A DNA stretch of 64,000 bases from Pseudonocardia sp. C8 (GCF_014267175.1 NZ_JACMTR010000002.1:2505501-2569500); one strand, 5' to 3'; counted from the first letter of the stretch, positions 9,178 through 17,933 are shown. Notes: generated from the sequence alone by a model not told the origin. Numbers and translations: made by a program.

Positions 9178-9377
9178 GGGCGGACACCCTTCACGACGTC
9201 AGGGCCCGATCGGCGGGTGCCCGGCCGAGCCGACAAGGCTAACTTCCGGCGGCCGCGCTCGGAAGCCCCATGTCGTGCGTCGCGGCGGTGCCGGAGCCGT
9301 CCGGCGCCGACCGGAGACGCTCCCGGCGTTGCGTGGCCTGTGCGGGGTACGACCGTGCGCCGGTTCCCGCCGATCTG

Positions 9378-10685
9378 CTAGAGGGCACGCATGTCGGTGT
9401 CGCGACGGTCGCGTAGCGGTATCACGGCGACCACGGTGACCGCGCCGAGGACCGCGAGGTACCACGGGAACACGCCGCTGAGCCCCTTGCTGGTCAGCCA
9501 CTCGATGAGCAGCGGTGCCGTCCCGCCGAAGAGCGCGACGCCGAGGCCGTAGGGCAGGCCGGAACCGACGGCGCGGACCTCGGTGGGGAACTGCTCGGCC
9601 ATGACCGTCGGCCCGATCGCCGCGTAGCAGGCGAAGACGAGCAGCGCGGTGGTCTGGACCAGCACCTGGGAGACGAACGTCGGCTGCAGGACGGCGAACA
9701 GCGGTACCGCGCCGACGGCGACGGCGGCCCCGAAGGCGAGCACGAAGGCGCGGCGACCGTGGCGATCGGAGAGTGCACCGATGAACGGCAGGGCCACGGT
9801 CATCACGACCAGGGCGATGATGCCCGCGGTGAGCGCCGGAGCGGCAGGCATGCCCTGGCTCCGGAGGTGGACGGGCAGGTACGAGGCGAAGGTGTAGTAC
9901 CAGACCCCGGTGAGGCCGGAGAGCACGAACAGGCGGACCACGGCGCCGGGGTGGCGGCGGAGCAGCTGCCGCGCCGGGGTCGTGTTCCGGCCGGGGCGGA
10001 CGGCGCGGAACGCCTCGGTCTCGGCCATCCGGCGGCGCAGGACGAGCGCCACGAGCCCGAGTGCACCGCCGAGCAGGAACGGGATCCGCCAGCCCCAGGA
10101 GGCCAGCTGCTGCTGGCCGAGCAGGCCGGTCAGTGCGAGCGAGGTCCCGATCGCCGCGAGCGCGCCGAGGTTGGCCGAGATGTAGAGGAGGCTTCCGTAG
10201 CGCCCCCGCTTGTCGGTCGGGGCGTACTCGGCGAGATAGGTGGCCACGCCCGCGAACTCACCCCCGGTGGACATGCCCTGCAGGGCGCGGGCCAGCAGGA
10301 GGACGGCGGGCGCGGCCAGGCCGACCTGTTCGTAGGTGGGTGCGGCTCCGATGAGGACGGCGCCGGAGGCCATGAGGAGCATGGACACGACCAGGCCGGT
10401 GCGACGCCCGTGGCGGTCGGCGAGGGCGGCGAGAACGACACCGCCGAGTGGCCGGAAGAAGAAGCCGACACCGAAGATCGCGAGGGTCCCGAGCAACGCG
10501 GCGGTGCGGTCGCCGGCCGGGAAGAACTGCAGGGACAGCAGCGCGGCGAACTGGGCGTAGATCAGCCAGTCGAACCACTCCAGCGCGTTGCCGACGCAGG
10601 CGGTGAACAGGGCACGGGTGCGGCCGGGGCGGGTCGGTGGCGACGTCCGGGTCGTCGGGGCGGGCACGGTCCTGTCGTCGGTCAT
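9378..10685 (-). CDS. MFS permease, metabolite:H+ symporter (MHS) type, end of cassette 2
   Basis: 435 residues with about 12 hydrophobic segments. The first segment carries the MHS-family pattern ACVGNALEWFDWLIYAQF. The loop motif RPLGGVVLAALADRHGRR is characteristic of the major facilitator superfamily, and its repeat GALSDRHGRRAF occurs in the second half. MHS proteins take up small organic acids such as aromatic acids, shikimate, proline/betaine or alpha-ketoglutarate. Here it is the last gene of a long minus-strand operon that also encodes SDRs, a cupin and a CoA ligase, so import of the acid that the ligase activates is the natural guess. The ATG overlaps the stop of the upstream SDR gene. 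Confidence 0.9.
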   Translation of the reverse strand: MTDDRTVPAPTTRTSPPTRPGRTRALFTACVGNALEWFDWLIYAQFAALLSLQFFPAGDRTAALLGTLAIFGVGFFFRPLGGVVLAALADRHGRRTGLVVSMLLMASGAVLIGAAPTYEQVGLAAPAVLLLARALQGMSTGGEFAGVATYLAEYAPTDKRGRYGSLLYISANLGALAAIGTSLALTGLLGQQQLASWGWRIPFLLGGALGLVALVLRRRMAETEAFRAVRPGRNTTPARQLLRRHPGAVVRLFVLSGLTGVWYYTFASYLPVHLRSQGMPAAPALTAGIIALVVMTVALPFIGALSDRHGRRAFVLAFGAAVAVGAVPLFAVLQPTFVSQVLVQTTALLVFACYAAIGPTVMAEQFPTEVRAVGSGLPYGLGVALFGGTAPLLIEWLTSKGLSGVFPWYLAVLGAVTVVAVIPLRDRRDTDMRAL

Positions 10686-11533
10686 GGCTTCTCCGGGTGT
10701 GTGTCGAGTGGTTCCCGATGGGCGTCGCCCGCGTCGCCGAAGGCGGTCCAGCCGCCGTCGACGGGCAGGACGACACCGGTCAGGTAGCCGGAATCGGGAT
10801 GGGCGAGGAAGGCGGCGGCGTGTGCGATGTCCGCACCGGAACCGAGGCGGCCGACGGGGACACGGGCGCGCAGCCGCGCGACGTCGAGGTCGCCGGTGGC
10901 GGCGAGGGCGGCGACCGGTGGCGTGTCCACGTACCCGGGCGCGACGGCGTTCACGGTCACGCCGTGGCGGGCCCAGTCGCAGGCCAGGGTCCGGGTGAAC
11001 ATGGCGACGGCGGCCTTGGCCGCCGAGTAGGCGTGCATCCGGGGCACGCCGACGAGGCCGGCGACCGAGGTGATGTTGACGATGCGGCCGCGGCCCGTGG
11101 GCAGCATGAACCGGGTGCCGAACTCGCGGCTGCAGATCCGCGTGCCGTGCAGGGACACGGCCAGGACCCGGTCCCAGATCTCGGGGCGCTGGTCCTCGAA
11201 CGTGCTGGGGCGTTCGGCGAGGCCGGCGTTGTTGACGAGCACGTCGACCCGGCCGGCGCGATCTGCGACCGAGCCGGCGAGCGCCCGGACGTCGGTCTCG
11301 TCGGTGACGTCGCAGACGTGTGCGGAGGCGTCGCCGCCGTCGGCGGCGATCTCGTCGCGGACGTGGCGGGCAGCCTGCGGACTGCGGTCGGTGACGAGGA
11401 CGGTGAGTCCGTCGCGGGCGAGACGGCGCGCGACGGCACGTCCGATGCCGCTACCGGCGCCGGTGACGAGTGCGGTGCGCGGGGATGGCGTCGGCGGGTC
11501 GGGTGCGGGCACGGCGGTGACCTCCTCGGGCAT
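10682..11533 (-). CDS. Classical SDR-family oxidoreductase, cassette 2
   Basis: 283 residues. TGAGSGIG forms the cofactor glycine motif at about residues 25-32, followed by NNAG. Ser is in NITSVAG, and the intact catalytic YSAAK is in MHAYSAAKAAVAMF. This contrasts with the two cassette SDRs, which have Asn instead of Lys. It has no counterpart in cassette 1. It is likely a 3-hydroxyacyl-CoA or alcohol dehydrogenase of the pathway. It lies 52 bases downstream of the tandem-TetR gene and overlaps the MFS gene by four bases. Confidence 0.88.
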   Translation of the reverse strand: MPEEVTAVPAPDPPTPSPRTALVTGAGSGIGRAVARRLARDGLTVLVTDRSPQAARHVRDEIAADGGDASAHVCDVTDETDVRALAGSVADRAGRVDVLVNNAGLAERPSTFEDQRPEIWDRVLAVSLHGTRICSREFGTRFMLPTGRGRIVNITSVAGLVGVPRMHAYSAAKAAVAMFTRTLACDWARHGVTVNAVAPGYVDTPPVAALAATGDLDVARLRARVPVGRLGSGADIAHAAAFLAHPDSGYLTGVVLPVDGGWTAFGDAGDAHREPLDTHPEKP

Positions 11534-11585
11534 GCGGCATCACACCCCGGGCACGCCGGGTGGCGGGTTCGGCAGGTGTCGGGGC

Positions 11586-12809
11586 TCAGACGGTGGTGTG
11601 GAGGAGAACGGCGGTCGCGGCCGCCTCGAGCTCCGCGGGGACCGCGGTGGGGCAGGTCGCGGTCAGGTGCGGGACCCGGACGGTGTCCTCGATCAGCACC
11701 ATGGCGGTGCGGACGAGCAGCGTCGCCTCGTGCCGGCCGAGGCCGGGACGGGCGGCGAGCAGCCACTGCTGCCATTCGGCCACGAGGTCGTTGCGCAGCC
11801 GCTGGAGCCGGTCACGGTCGGGGTCGGGCAGGTCGGACCACTCGGTGACGGTCACGGCGACGAGGTCCGGATTCTCCGTCCCGACGACCACGTAGGCCCG
11901 GACCAGCCGCTGCAGGACGTCGGTGGGGTCCGCGGGATCGGCGGCGCGGAGTGCCCGGTGCGCCTCGTGTGCGGCCCACTCCTGGAACCGGGCGACGAGC
12001 GCGACGAGGATGTCGGACTTGGCGTCGAAGTAGCGGTAGATCGCCGGTCCGGCGATGCCTGCGGTGGCGGCGATGTCGTTGATGCCGACCGACGGGTATC
12101 CGGATCGCCGGAACGCGCGGGCGGCGTCCAGGAGCAGCTCTTCCCGGCGGGACGCCGGCCGTGCCCCGGTGCCGGTGGCGACCGTCGCAGTGGACCCCAC
12201 CGGCTCCGGTCGCGCGTCGAGCACGGCGAGGCACGCGTCGACCAGCATGCGGTCGTACCGCGGGCGCGGCAGCACGAGATCGTGATGGCCCGGGCTCGAG
12301 AGCACCGCGAGCAGGACCCATGCGGTGATCTCGGCGTGCGGCCGGTCCGGGCCGAGCCGGTCGGCGATCCGGCCCGCCATGCCGTGGAGCCGCGCGCGGA
12401 GTCCGGCACGGTCGTCGTCGCCGAGGTAGCGCGACTCGCGCTGCCAGAGCACGGCGAAGTGCGCGCTGTCCAGCGACGCGGCGGCGAGCCCGGTCAGCAG
12501 CGTGGTCAACGTTTCCGGGCCGTGCCTGCGGACGTCCGCCTCGTCGCCGGCCGCGTCGAGCTCAGCGAGATACCGCTGCTGGCTGGAGTTGACGATCTCC
12601 GAGAGGAGATCCTGCTTGTTCCGGAAGTGGCGGTACAGCGCGCCCGCGGTGATCCCCGTCGCGGCGGCGATGTCGTCCATGCGCACCGCGTTGAATCCCC
12701 GCGCGGCGAAGAGCTCGGCCGCGTTGCGGGCGATCGTGTCCCTGCGGTCGCGCGGGCGTCGTGCGACGTCCCGGCCGCCGGTCCCGTCGATGATCCCCAC
12801 ATCCGTCAT
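11586..12809 (-). CDS. Tandem TetR-TetR transcriptional regulator (cassette 2)
   Basis: 407 residues with two TetR units. The first helix-turn-helix is near residues 20-70 (LFAARGFNAVRMDDIAAATG, then ALYRHFRNK). The second is near 225-275 (FRRSGYPSVGINDIAATAG, then AIYRYFDAK). It is paralogous to the 419-residue protein at 1123-2382 and has the same genetic position, overlapping the upstream ligase gene as ATGA. The second recognition region differs between the two paralogs, so they may not share operators. It probably controls cassette 2, including the divergent ACAD and crotonase genes. Confidence 0.88.
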   Translation of the reverse strand: MTDVGIIDGTGGRDVARRPRDRRDTIARNAAELFAARGFNAVRMDDIAAATGITAGALYRHFRNKQDLLSEIVNSSQQRYLAELDAAGDEADVRRHGPETLTTLLTGLAAASLDSAHFAVLWQRESRYLGDDDRAGLRARLHGMAGRIADRLGPDRPHAEITAWVLLAVLSSPGHHDLVLPRPRYDRMLVDACLAVLDARPEPVGSTATVATGTGARPASRREELLLDAARAFRRSGYPSVGINDIAATAGIAGPAIYRYFDAKSDILVALVARFQEWAAHEAHRALRAADPADPTDVLQRLVRAYVVVGTENPDLVAVTVTEWSDLPDPDRDRLQRLRNDLVAEWQQWLLAARPGLGRHEATLLVRTAMVLIEDTVRVPHLTATCPTAVPAELEAAATAVLLHTTV

Positions 12810-14347
12810 GGTCGGACGCCGGAGGACGTCGTGTTCCGGCGCAGGTCGCGTTTGAGGATCTTACCTGCGCCGGACAGCGGGAGTTCGTCGACGAAGTCCA
12901 CGCTGCGCGGGGCCTTGTAGCCGGCGATGAGGCCTTTGCAATGTTCGCGCAGCTCGCCGGCGTCGATCCGGTGACCGTCACGGAGCACGACGACCGCGTG
13001 CACCCGCTCGCCGTAGACGGTGTCGGGCACGCCGATCACCGCACAGGAGGCGACGGCGGGGTGGCGCAGCACTGCCTTCTCCACCTCGGCCGAGTACACG
13101 TTCTCGCCACCGGAGACGATCATGTCCTTGATCCGGTCGACGACGAACAGATAGCCGTCCTCGTCGAGCCGGCCGGCGTCGCCGGTGTGCATCCACCCGT
13201 CACGCAGCGCCGCCGCGGTGGCCTCCGGCTGGTTCCAGTACCCGAGCATGGTGTGGCCGCCGCGGCTGACCACCTCACCGACGGTGCCGGTCGGCACGTC
13301 CGCACCGTCCGGGTCGACCACTCGGATCTCGCTGTGCGGCGCGGCGCGGCCCGCCGAGTAGCGGCGCGGCGAGTCGGAGCGGTGGTCGTCCGGGCCGAGC
13401 AGCGTCGCCACCGGGGACAGCTCGGTCATCCCGTAGGCCTGGGCGAGCTCGACGTCGGGCAGCAGCCGTAGGGTCCGGTCGAGCACCTCGGGGGAGATCG
13501 GCGACGCGCCGTAGCAGAACCGGCGCAGGCTCGACAGGTCGTACCGGTCGAAGTCCGGGTGGTCGATCAGCATGCCGATCATCGTGGGGACCAGGAACAG
13601 GTCGGTGACGCGGTGCCGCTCGACCGCCTGCAGCACGCGTCCCGCCTCGAAACCGGGGACGACCACGTGCGTGCTGCCGCCGAGCGAGTGGGCCGCCCAC
13701 AGGCACAGGTCGGCCAGGTGGAACATCGGCGCCGAGTGCAGGAAGCGGCCGCCCGGTGTCGCCCAGAACCCGGCGGCCGCGCAGCCCAGCGCCGAGGTCA
13801 TGAGGTTGGCGTGGCTGAGCATGACGCCCTTGGACCGGCCGGTGGTGCCGCCCGTGTAGAACAGGGCTGCCAGCGCGTCCCCGCCGCGCCGGGCGTCCGG
13901 GACCGGGTCCGAGGAGCCGACCAGCTGGTCGTAGTCGACGGAGTCGGGGATCGGTTCGTCCCCGGCACGGACGACGGTGGAGAGCCCGGGGCACCGGGCC
14001 TGCAGTTCGGCGACGGTGTGTGCGTAGGCGTCGTCGACGAGCAGGACCCGGACACCGGCGTCGACGAGGCTGTCGGCGACCTCGGTGACGCTCCATCGGG
14101 TGTTCACCGGGACCAGCACGCCGTCGGCCCACGGCACGGCCATGAGGTACTCGAGATAGCGGTCCGAGTTGAGCGCGTACATCGCGACACGATCACCCGG
14201 GGCGACCCCGAGCTCCCGCAGGCCACCGGCCAGCCGCGCGACCCGGTCGACGTGTTCGCCGACGGTGTACTCCCGGTCGCCGTCGACGGTCGCGATGCGG
14301 CCCGGGTGCTGCTGGAGGCCGCGGTGCAGCGGCTGGGTCAGGTACAC
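12806..14347 (-). CDS. Acyl-CoA synthetase (AMP-forming), cassette 2
   Basis: 513 residues from a GTG at 14347, chosen because it aligns with the start of the cassette 1 ligase (YLTQPLHRG against YLTQSLHRA). The frame is open much further upstream, but that sequence overlaps the cupin and SDR genes and is not protein-like. The P-loop is YTGGTTGRSKGVMLSHAN, the A5 motif is YGMTELSPVA, the A8 region is KDMIVSGGENVYSAEVE, and the A10 lysine is in GAGKILKRDL. It activates a carboxylic acid of unknown identity. The difference in flanking genes between the cassettes suggests a related but distinct substrate from that of the ligase at 2379-3926. Confidence 0.9.
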   Translation of the reverse strand: MYLTQPLHRGLQQHPGRIATVDGDREYTVGEHVDRVARLAGGLRELGVAPGDRVAMYALNSDRYLEYLMAVPWADGVLVPVNTRWSVTEVADSLVDAGVRVLLVDDAYAHTVAELQARCPGLSTVVRAGDEPIPDSVDYDQLVGSSDPVPDARRGGDALAALFYTGGTTGRSKGVMLSHANLMTSALGCAAAGFWATPGGRFLHSAPMFHLADLCLWAAHSLGGSTHVVVPGFEAGRVLQAVERHRVTDLFLVPTMIGMLIDHPDFDRYDLSSLRRFCYGASPISPEVLDRTLRLLPDVELAQAYGMTELSPVATLLGPDDHRSDSPRRYSAGRAAPHSEIRVVDPDGADVPTGTVGEVVSRGGHTMLGYWNQPEATAAALRDGWMHTGDAGRLDEDGYLFVVDRIKDMIVSGGENVYSAEVEKAVLRHPAVASCAVIGVPDTVYGERVHAVVVLRDGHRIDAGELREHCKGLIAGYKAPRSVDFVDELPLSGAGKILKRDLRRNTTSSGVRP

Positions 14348-14351
14348 GGCG

Positions 14352-14897
14352 TCATTCCGTTCCGCCGGTGCCACGGTGCGCGCCGACCATGGTCGCGACG
14401 ATGGTGGCCGGCCGGTCGGTGCGGTTGCTCCAGGCGTGCTTGGTGCCCCGCTGCACCAGCGAGTCCCCGGGCCGCAGGAGCACCTCACCGGTCTCCAGCA
14501 CGGCATGCAGCTCGCCCTCGACGACGGTGACGACATCGACGCTGTCGGTCGCGTGCATGCCGGCGACCTCGGCGTCGGCGTCGTGCGACCCGGCGCCGCC
14601 GATGCTGGCCATCGCGTCCTCGTAGCCACCACCGGCCTGCCACTCGCTGTCCGGCGGGAAGCTGACCATGCGGACCAGCACCCCGGAGCGGGGTGGTTCG
14701 AGCTCGACGCCGCCGTCGAGCGGGTTCTCGGCGTCGACCCGCGGCGGAACGGCGTCGACGCGCCAGACATCGGCCACGGTGAAGGTGGGGGTGACGGCGC
14801 GGGTCGTGGTCGGTCCGTCCGAGACGACGGTCGACCGGCCGTCCGGTCCGGTGCCGGTGGTGACGACGCGGGCCTGGTAGTTCTCGAGACTCGACAT
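14352..14897 (-). CDS. Cupin-domain protein, cassette 2
   Basis: 181 residues from the ATG at 14897 (GAAGGGA upstream). It is paralogous to the cupin at 3944-4483. Cupin motif 1 is GMHATDSVDVVTVVEGELH, again with one His. Motif 2 is LRPGDSLVQRGTKHAWSNR. It is separated from the ligase start by only four bases, so coupled translation is likely. The conserved deviation from HxH in both paralogs argues that the family does not bind metal in the standard three-His-one-Glu way, or binds it with other ligands. Confidence 0.8.
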   Translation of the reverse strand: MSSLENYQARVVTTGTGPDGRSTVVSDGPTTTRAVTPTFTVADVWRVDAVPPRVDAENPLDGGVELEPPRSGVLVRMVSFPPDSEWQAGGGYEDAMASIGGAGSHDADAEVAGMHATDSVDVVTVVEGELHAVLETGEVLLRPGDSLVQRGTKHAWSNRTDRPATIVATMVGAHRGTGGTE

Positions 14898-14940
14898 GGA
14901 TGGCGTCCCTTCGGGAGTGGTGACTGCGGGAGGAAGCCGG

Positions 14941-15693
14941 TCAGACCATGAACATGCCGCCGTTGACATTGATCGTCTCGCCGGTCACGTAGCTGGCCCG
15001 GTCGGAGACGAGGAACCCGACGACCGCCGCGATCTCGGCCGGATCGGCGAACCGGCCCAGCGGCACCGCGGCACGGATGCCCGCGAGCTGCTCGGTCGTG
15101 TAGGCCTCGAGCATCGGTGTGTCGATCATTCCGGGCGCGACGCAGTTGACCCGGACACCGTCGGCGGCATGCTGGTTCGCGAGGCTCATCGTCAGACCGA
15201 TCACCCCCGAGTTCGACGCGACGTAGTTCGGGGCCGTCAGCACCGACTTGGTGCGCCCGGACATCGACGAGCAGTTGACGACGGCGCCGCCGCCGTTCGC
15301 CGTCATGATCGGGATCGCGGCGCGACAGGTCAGGAAGTCGCCGCGCAGCTTCACCCCGAGGACACGGTCCCAGTCCTCGGTGGTGATGTCGGTGATCGTG
15401 CCGAGCGAGATGAGCCCGGCCACGTTGACCAGGGCACGGAGGCGGTCGCGACCCGGGAGTCCGTCGAAGACCGCCGTCACGGCGTCGGAGTCGAGAAGGT
15501 CCACGGTGTGCGCCCCGACGGTGGCCCCGGTCCGGCCGAGCTCGTCGGCGACCGACTTCAGCCCGGGCCCGTCCCGGTCGAGGAGCTCGATGTCGTAGCC
15601 GTCGTCGGCCAGGACGCGCGCACAGGCCGCGCCGAGGCCGCCGCTCGCTCCGGTCACCACCGCGACCGGTCGGGATGTCTGCATTCCGGGCAT
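14941..15693 (-). CDS. SDR-family oxidoreductase with YxxxN in place of YxxxK, cassette 2
   Basis: 250 residues from the ATG at 15693, with GGAGG five bases upstream. The same length as the cassette 1 enzyme supports this start. The glycine motif is TGASGGLG, the catalytic Ser is in NCSSMSG, and the active site reads APNYVASNSG, so the usual Lys is again Asn. The C-terminal ETINVNGGMF is identical to cassette 1. It is the first gene of the minus-strand operon that continues through cupin, ligase, tandem TetR, second SDR and MHS permease. The shared Lys-to-Asn change implies that it arose before the cassette duplicated and is a property of this subfamily. Confidence 0.87.
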   Translation of the reverse strand: MPGMQTSRPVAVVTGASGGLGAACARVLADDGYDIELLDRDGPGLKSVADELGRTGATVGAHTVDLLDSDAVTAVFDGLPGRDRLRALVNVAGLISLGTITDITTEDWDRVLGVKLRGDFLTCRAAIPIMTANGGGAVVNCSSMSGRTKSVLTAPNYVASNSGVIGLTMSLANQHAADGVRVNCVAPGMIDTPMLEAYTTEQLAGIRAAVPLGRFADPAEIAAVVGFLVSDRASYVTGETINVNGGMFMV

Positions 15694-15849
15694 CGCCACC
15701 TCCGTCGGGGGCTCCGTGGTCTCCCAGCTCAAGCTGGTGGTGATGCAAGTTATCCGTCGTTGACTTCGTTGGCAAGACCGAGCGAGTATCTGTGTCTACC
15801 TGGCTATCAGCGAACAAAGTGTCATGATCACTGATTAGTGGAGATTTAC
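15694..15849. promoter_or_regulatory. Divergent intergenic region of cassette 2
   Basis: This 156-base region between the SDR (minus) and ACAD (plus) starts is AT-richer than its flanks. It contains a perfect 6-2-6 palindrome, CCAGCT-CA-AGCTGG, at about 15724-15737, close to the SDR start, and a TTGACT hexamer in the region 15755-15765. The palindrome could be an operator for the tandem TetR, but I found no copy in the equivalent region of cassette 1. Confidence 0.4.
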
Positions 15850-17019
15850 ATGTCGCATGGCAAGTGGATGACGGAAGAGCGCCGGGCGCTGCACGACCTG
15901 GCGTATCGGTTCGCCGAGGAGGCCGGCGTACCCGCCGTGGACCGGTGGCGGGCACAGCAACGCGTCGACCGGAGCTTCTGGACCGCCGCGGGCACGCACG
16001 GGCTGCTGTGTTGCGGCGTGCCGGAGTCCGACGGTGGGGGAGGCGGGAGCGTGCTCGACGACTTCGTCGTGCTCGATGCCTTCGTCCGCGCCGGGGTCAC
16101 ACCCGCCCCGATGCAGGTCCACAACGTCGTCGTGCCGCACTACATCGTGCGGCACGGCACCGCCGAGCAGCGCCGGCGCTGGCTCCCGGAGATGGCCGCC
16201 GGCCGGATGATCGGGGCGCTGGCGATGACCGAGCCCGACACCGGTTCCGACGTCCAGGCCATCCGCACCCGGGCGGTCCGCTCCGGCGACCACTACGTCC
16301 TCACCGGTGCCAAGACCTTCATCACCAACGGCGCCACCGCCGACCTCGTGCTCGTGGCGGCCACCACCGACCCCGCGGCCCGTGGACGGGGGATCTCGCT
16401 GTTCGCGGTCGAGACGAAGGACTGCGCCGGCTTCCAGGTCGGGCGGGTGCTGCACAAGATGGGACAGCACGAGTCCGACACGGCCGAGCTCGTGCTCGAC
16501 GAGGTCCGGGTGCCGGTCGGACATCGGCTCGGTGCCGAGGGCGAGGGCTTCGCGATGCTGATGGGGCAGCTGCCCCAGGAACGGCTGATCGTCGCGGTCA
16601 CCGCGACCGCGGCGATCGAACATGCCGTGGACCTGGCGACCCGCTACGTCAACGAGCGGTACGCCTTCGGCAAGCCGCTCATCGCCCAGCAGCACGTGCG
16701 TTTCGAGATCGCCGAGTGCGCGACGCACGCCCGCGTGGCGCGGGCCTTCCTCGACGACTGCATCCACCGCCTGGAGGCCGGCACGCTCGACGACGTCACC
16801 GTGTCCATGGCCAAGTGGTGGTTCAGCGAGCTGGAGGGCCGGGTCGTCGACCGATGCCTGCAGCTCTTCGGCGGCTACGGCTACATGGACGAGTACCCGA
16901 TCTCCCGGATGTACACGGCCGCCCGGGCGCAACGCATCTACGGCGGCACCAACGAGATCATGAAGGAGATCGTGGGGCGCAGCCTCGTCACCTCCGACAC
17001 CGCAGGAGCCGTTCGATGA
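15850..17019 (+). CDS. Acyl-CoA dehydrogenase, cassette 2
   Basis: 389 residues from the ATG at 15850, with GGAG a few bases upstream. A GTG at 15838 would add four residues. Family motifs are AMTEPDTGSDVQ at about residue 125, KTFITNGA, LPQERLIVAV, QLFGGYGYMDEYP and RIYGGTNEIMKEI. The MCAD glutamate position is glycine, as in the paralog at 5499. It is expected to desaturate an acyl-CoA and pass electrons to an electron-transfer flavoprotein. Its stop overlaps the start of the crotonase gene (ATGA), so the two steps of beta-oxidation are coupled here but not in cassette 1. Confidence 0.9.
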   Translation: MSHGKWMTEERRALHDLAYRFAEEAGVPAVDRWRAQQRVDRSFWTAAGTHGLLCCGVPESDGGGGGSVLDDFVVLDAFVRAGVTPAPMQVHNVVVPHYIVRHGTAEQRRRWLPEMAAGRMIGALAMTEPDTGSDVQAIRTRAVRSGDHYVLTGAKTFITNGATADLVLVAATTDPAARGRGISLFAVETKDCAGFQVGRVLHKMGQHESDTAELVLDEVRVPVGHRLGAEGEGFAMLMGQLPQERLIVAVTATAAIEHAVDLATRYVNERYAFGKPLIAQQHVRFEIAECATHARVARAFLDDCIHRLEAGTLDDVTVSMAKWWFSELEGRVVDRCLQLFGGYGYMDEYPISRMYTAARAQRIYGGTNEIMKEIVGRSLVTSDTAGAVR

Positions 17020-17858
17020 CCCAGCAGGACGACGCCCCCCGGATCCGTACCGAGCACCCGGCACCGGACATCGCCCGGATCCGTCTCGCCCGCCCGGCGA
17101 AGCGCAACGCACAGGACCCGGCCCTGCTGTACCAGCTCGACGCCGCGCTGGCGGCCGCGGCCGCCGACACCCGGGTCCGGGTGATCATCCTGGCCGCCGA
17201 CGGCCCCGACTTCTCGTCGGGACACGACCTCGCCGCGCCGTTCGAGCTCCCGGGGCCACCGACGGCAACCCTCGAGGGCGACTTCGACGCCCCCGGGGTC
17301 GAGGGGCATCTCGCCTTCGAGTGCGAGGCGTTCCTCGGCCTGTGCCGGCGCTGGCGGGAGCTCCCGAAGCCGACGATCGCGCAGGTCCAGGGACGGGTGA
17401 TCGCCGGAGGCCTGATGCTCGTCTGGCCGATGGACCTCATCGTCGCCGCGAACGACGCCACCTTCGCCGATCCGGTCGCGGCGTTCGGCGTCAACGGTGC
17501 CGAGTACTTCGTGCACGCCTTCGAGGTCGGGGCACGCCGGGCCAAGGAACTGCTGTTCACCGGCGAGCCGATCACGGCCGAGGAGGCGCACGCCATGGGA
17601 ATGGTCAACAAGGTGGTCGATCCGGGCGAGCTCGAGAACGCGACCCTCGAGCTCGCCACCCGGATCGCCGCCCGGCCGGCTTTCGGGCTCCGCCTGGCCA
17701 AGACCAGCGTCAACCGGTCCCAGGACGCGCAAGGCATGCAGCAGGCGGTCGACACCGCCTTCGCCCTCCACAACCTCGGCCACGCGAACAACCTCGCCCG
17801 GTTCGGGACGATCATCGACACGTCGGCGATCGAGCACGTCCGCCGGCCGGGGCGGTGA
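17016..17858 (+). CDS. Crotonase-superfamily protein lacking the usual hydratase glutamates
   Basis: 280 residues. The crotonase fold signature is present: DFSSGHDLAAPF forms the first part of the oxyanion hole, and VQGRVIAGGLMLVWPMDL the second. In enoyl-CoA hydratase the two catalytic glutamates lie in GGGCE and in QPE. Here the aligned positions read GGLML and DPV, so neither glutamate is present. Water addition by the standard mechanism is therefore unlikely. The protein could be an isomerase, a hydrolase, a retro-Claisen enzyme or a hydratase using other residues. It overlaps the ACAD gene and is the last gene of the divergent arm of cassette 2. Confidence 0.82.
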   Translation: MTQQDDAPRIRTEHPAPDIARIRLARPAKRNAQDPALLYQLDAALAAAAADTRVRVIILAADGPDFSSGHDLAAPFELPGPPTATLEGDFDAPGVEGHLAFECEAFLGLCRRWRELPKPTIAQVQGRVIAGGLMLVWPMDLIVAANDATFADPVAAFGVNGAEYFVHAFEVGARRAKELLFTGEPITAEEAHAMGMVNKVVDPGELENATLELATRIAARPAFGLRLAKTSVNRSQDAQGMQQAVDTAFALHNLGHANNLARFGTIIDTSAIEHVRRPGR

Positions 17859-17883
17859 GCAGGCCCGAAGGGGGAACGGCAGC

Positions 17884-17913
17884 GGGACCGGCCCGCACGT
17901 GCGGGCCGGTCCC
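17884..17913. terminator. Bidirectional terminator-like palindrome
   Basis: A perfect 30-base inverted repeat: GGGACCGGCCCGCAC at 17884-17898 and its reverse complement at 17899-17913. It lies between the convergent crotonase (plus) and MatC-type carrier (minus) genes, so it can end transcription from both sides. There is no T-tract, which is common for actinomycete hairpin terminators. Confidence 0.75.
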
Positions 17914-17933
17914 GAGCGAGCGCCTTCGGACGG

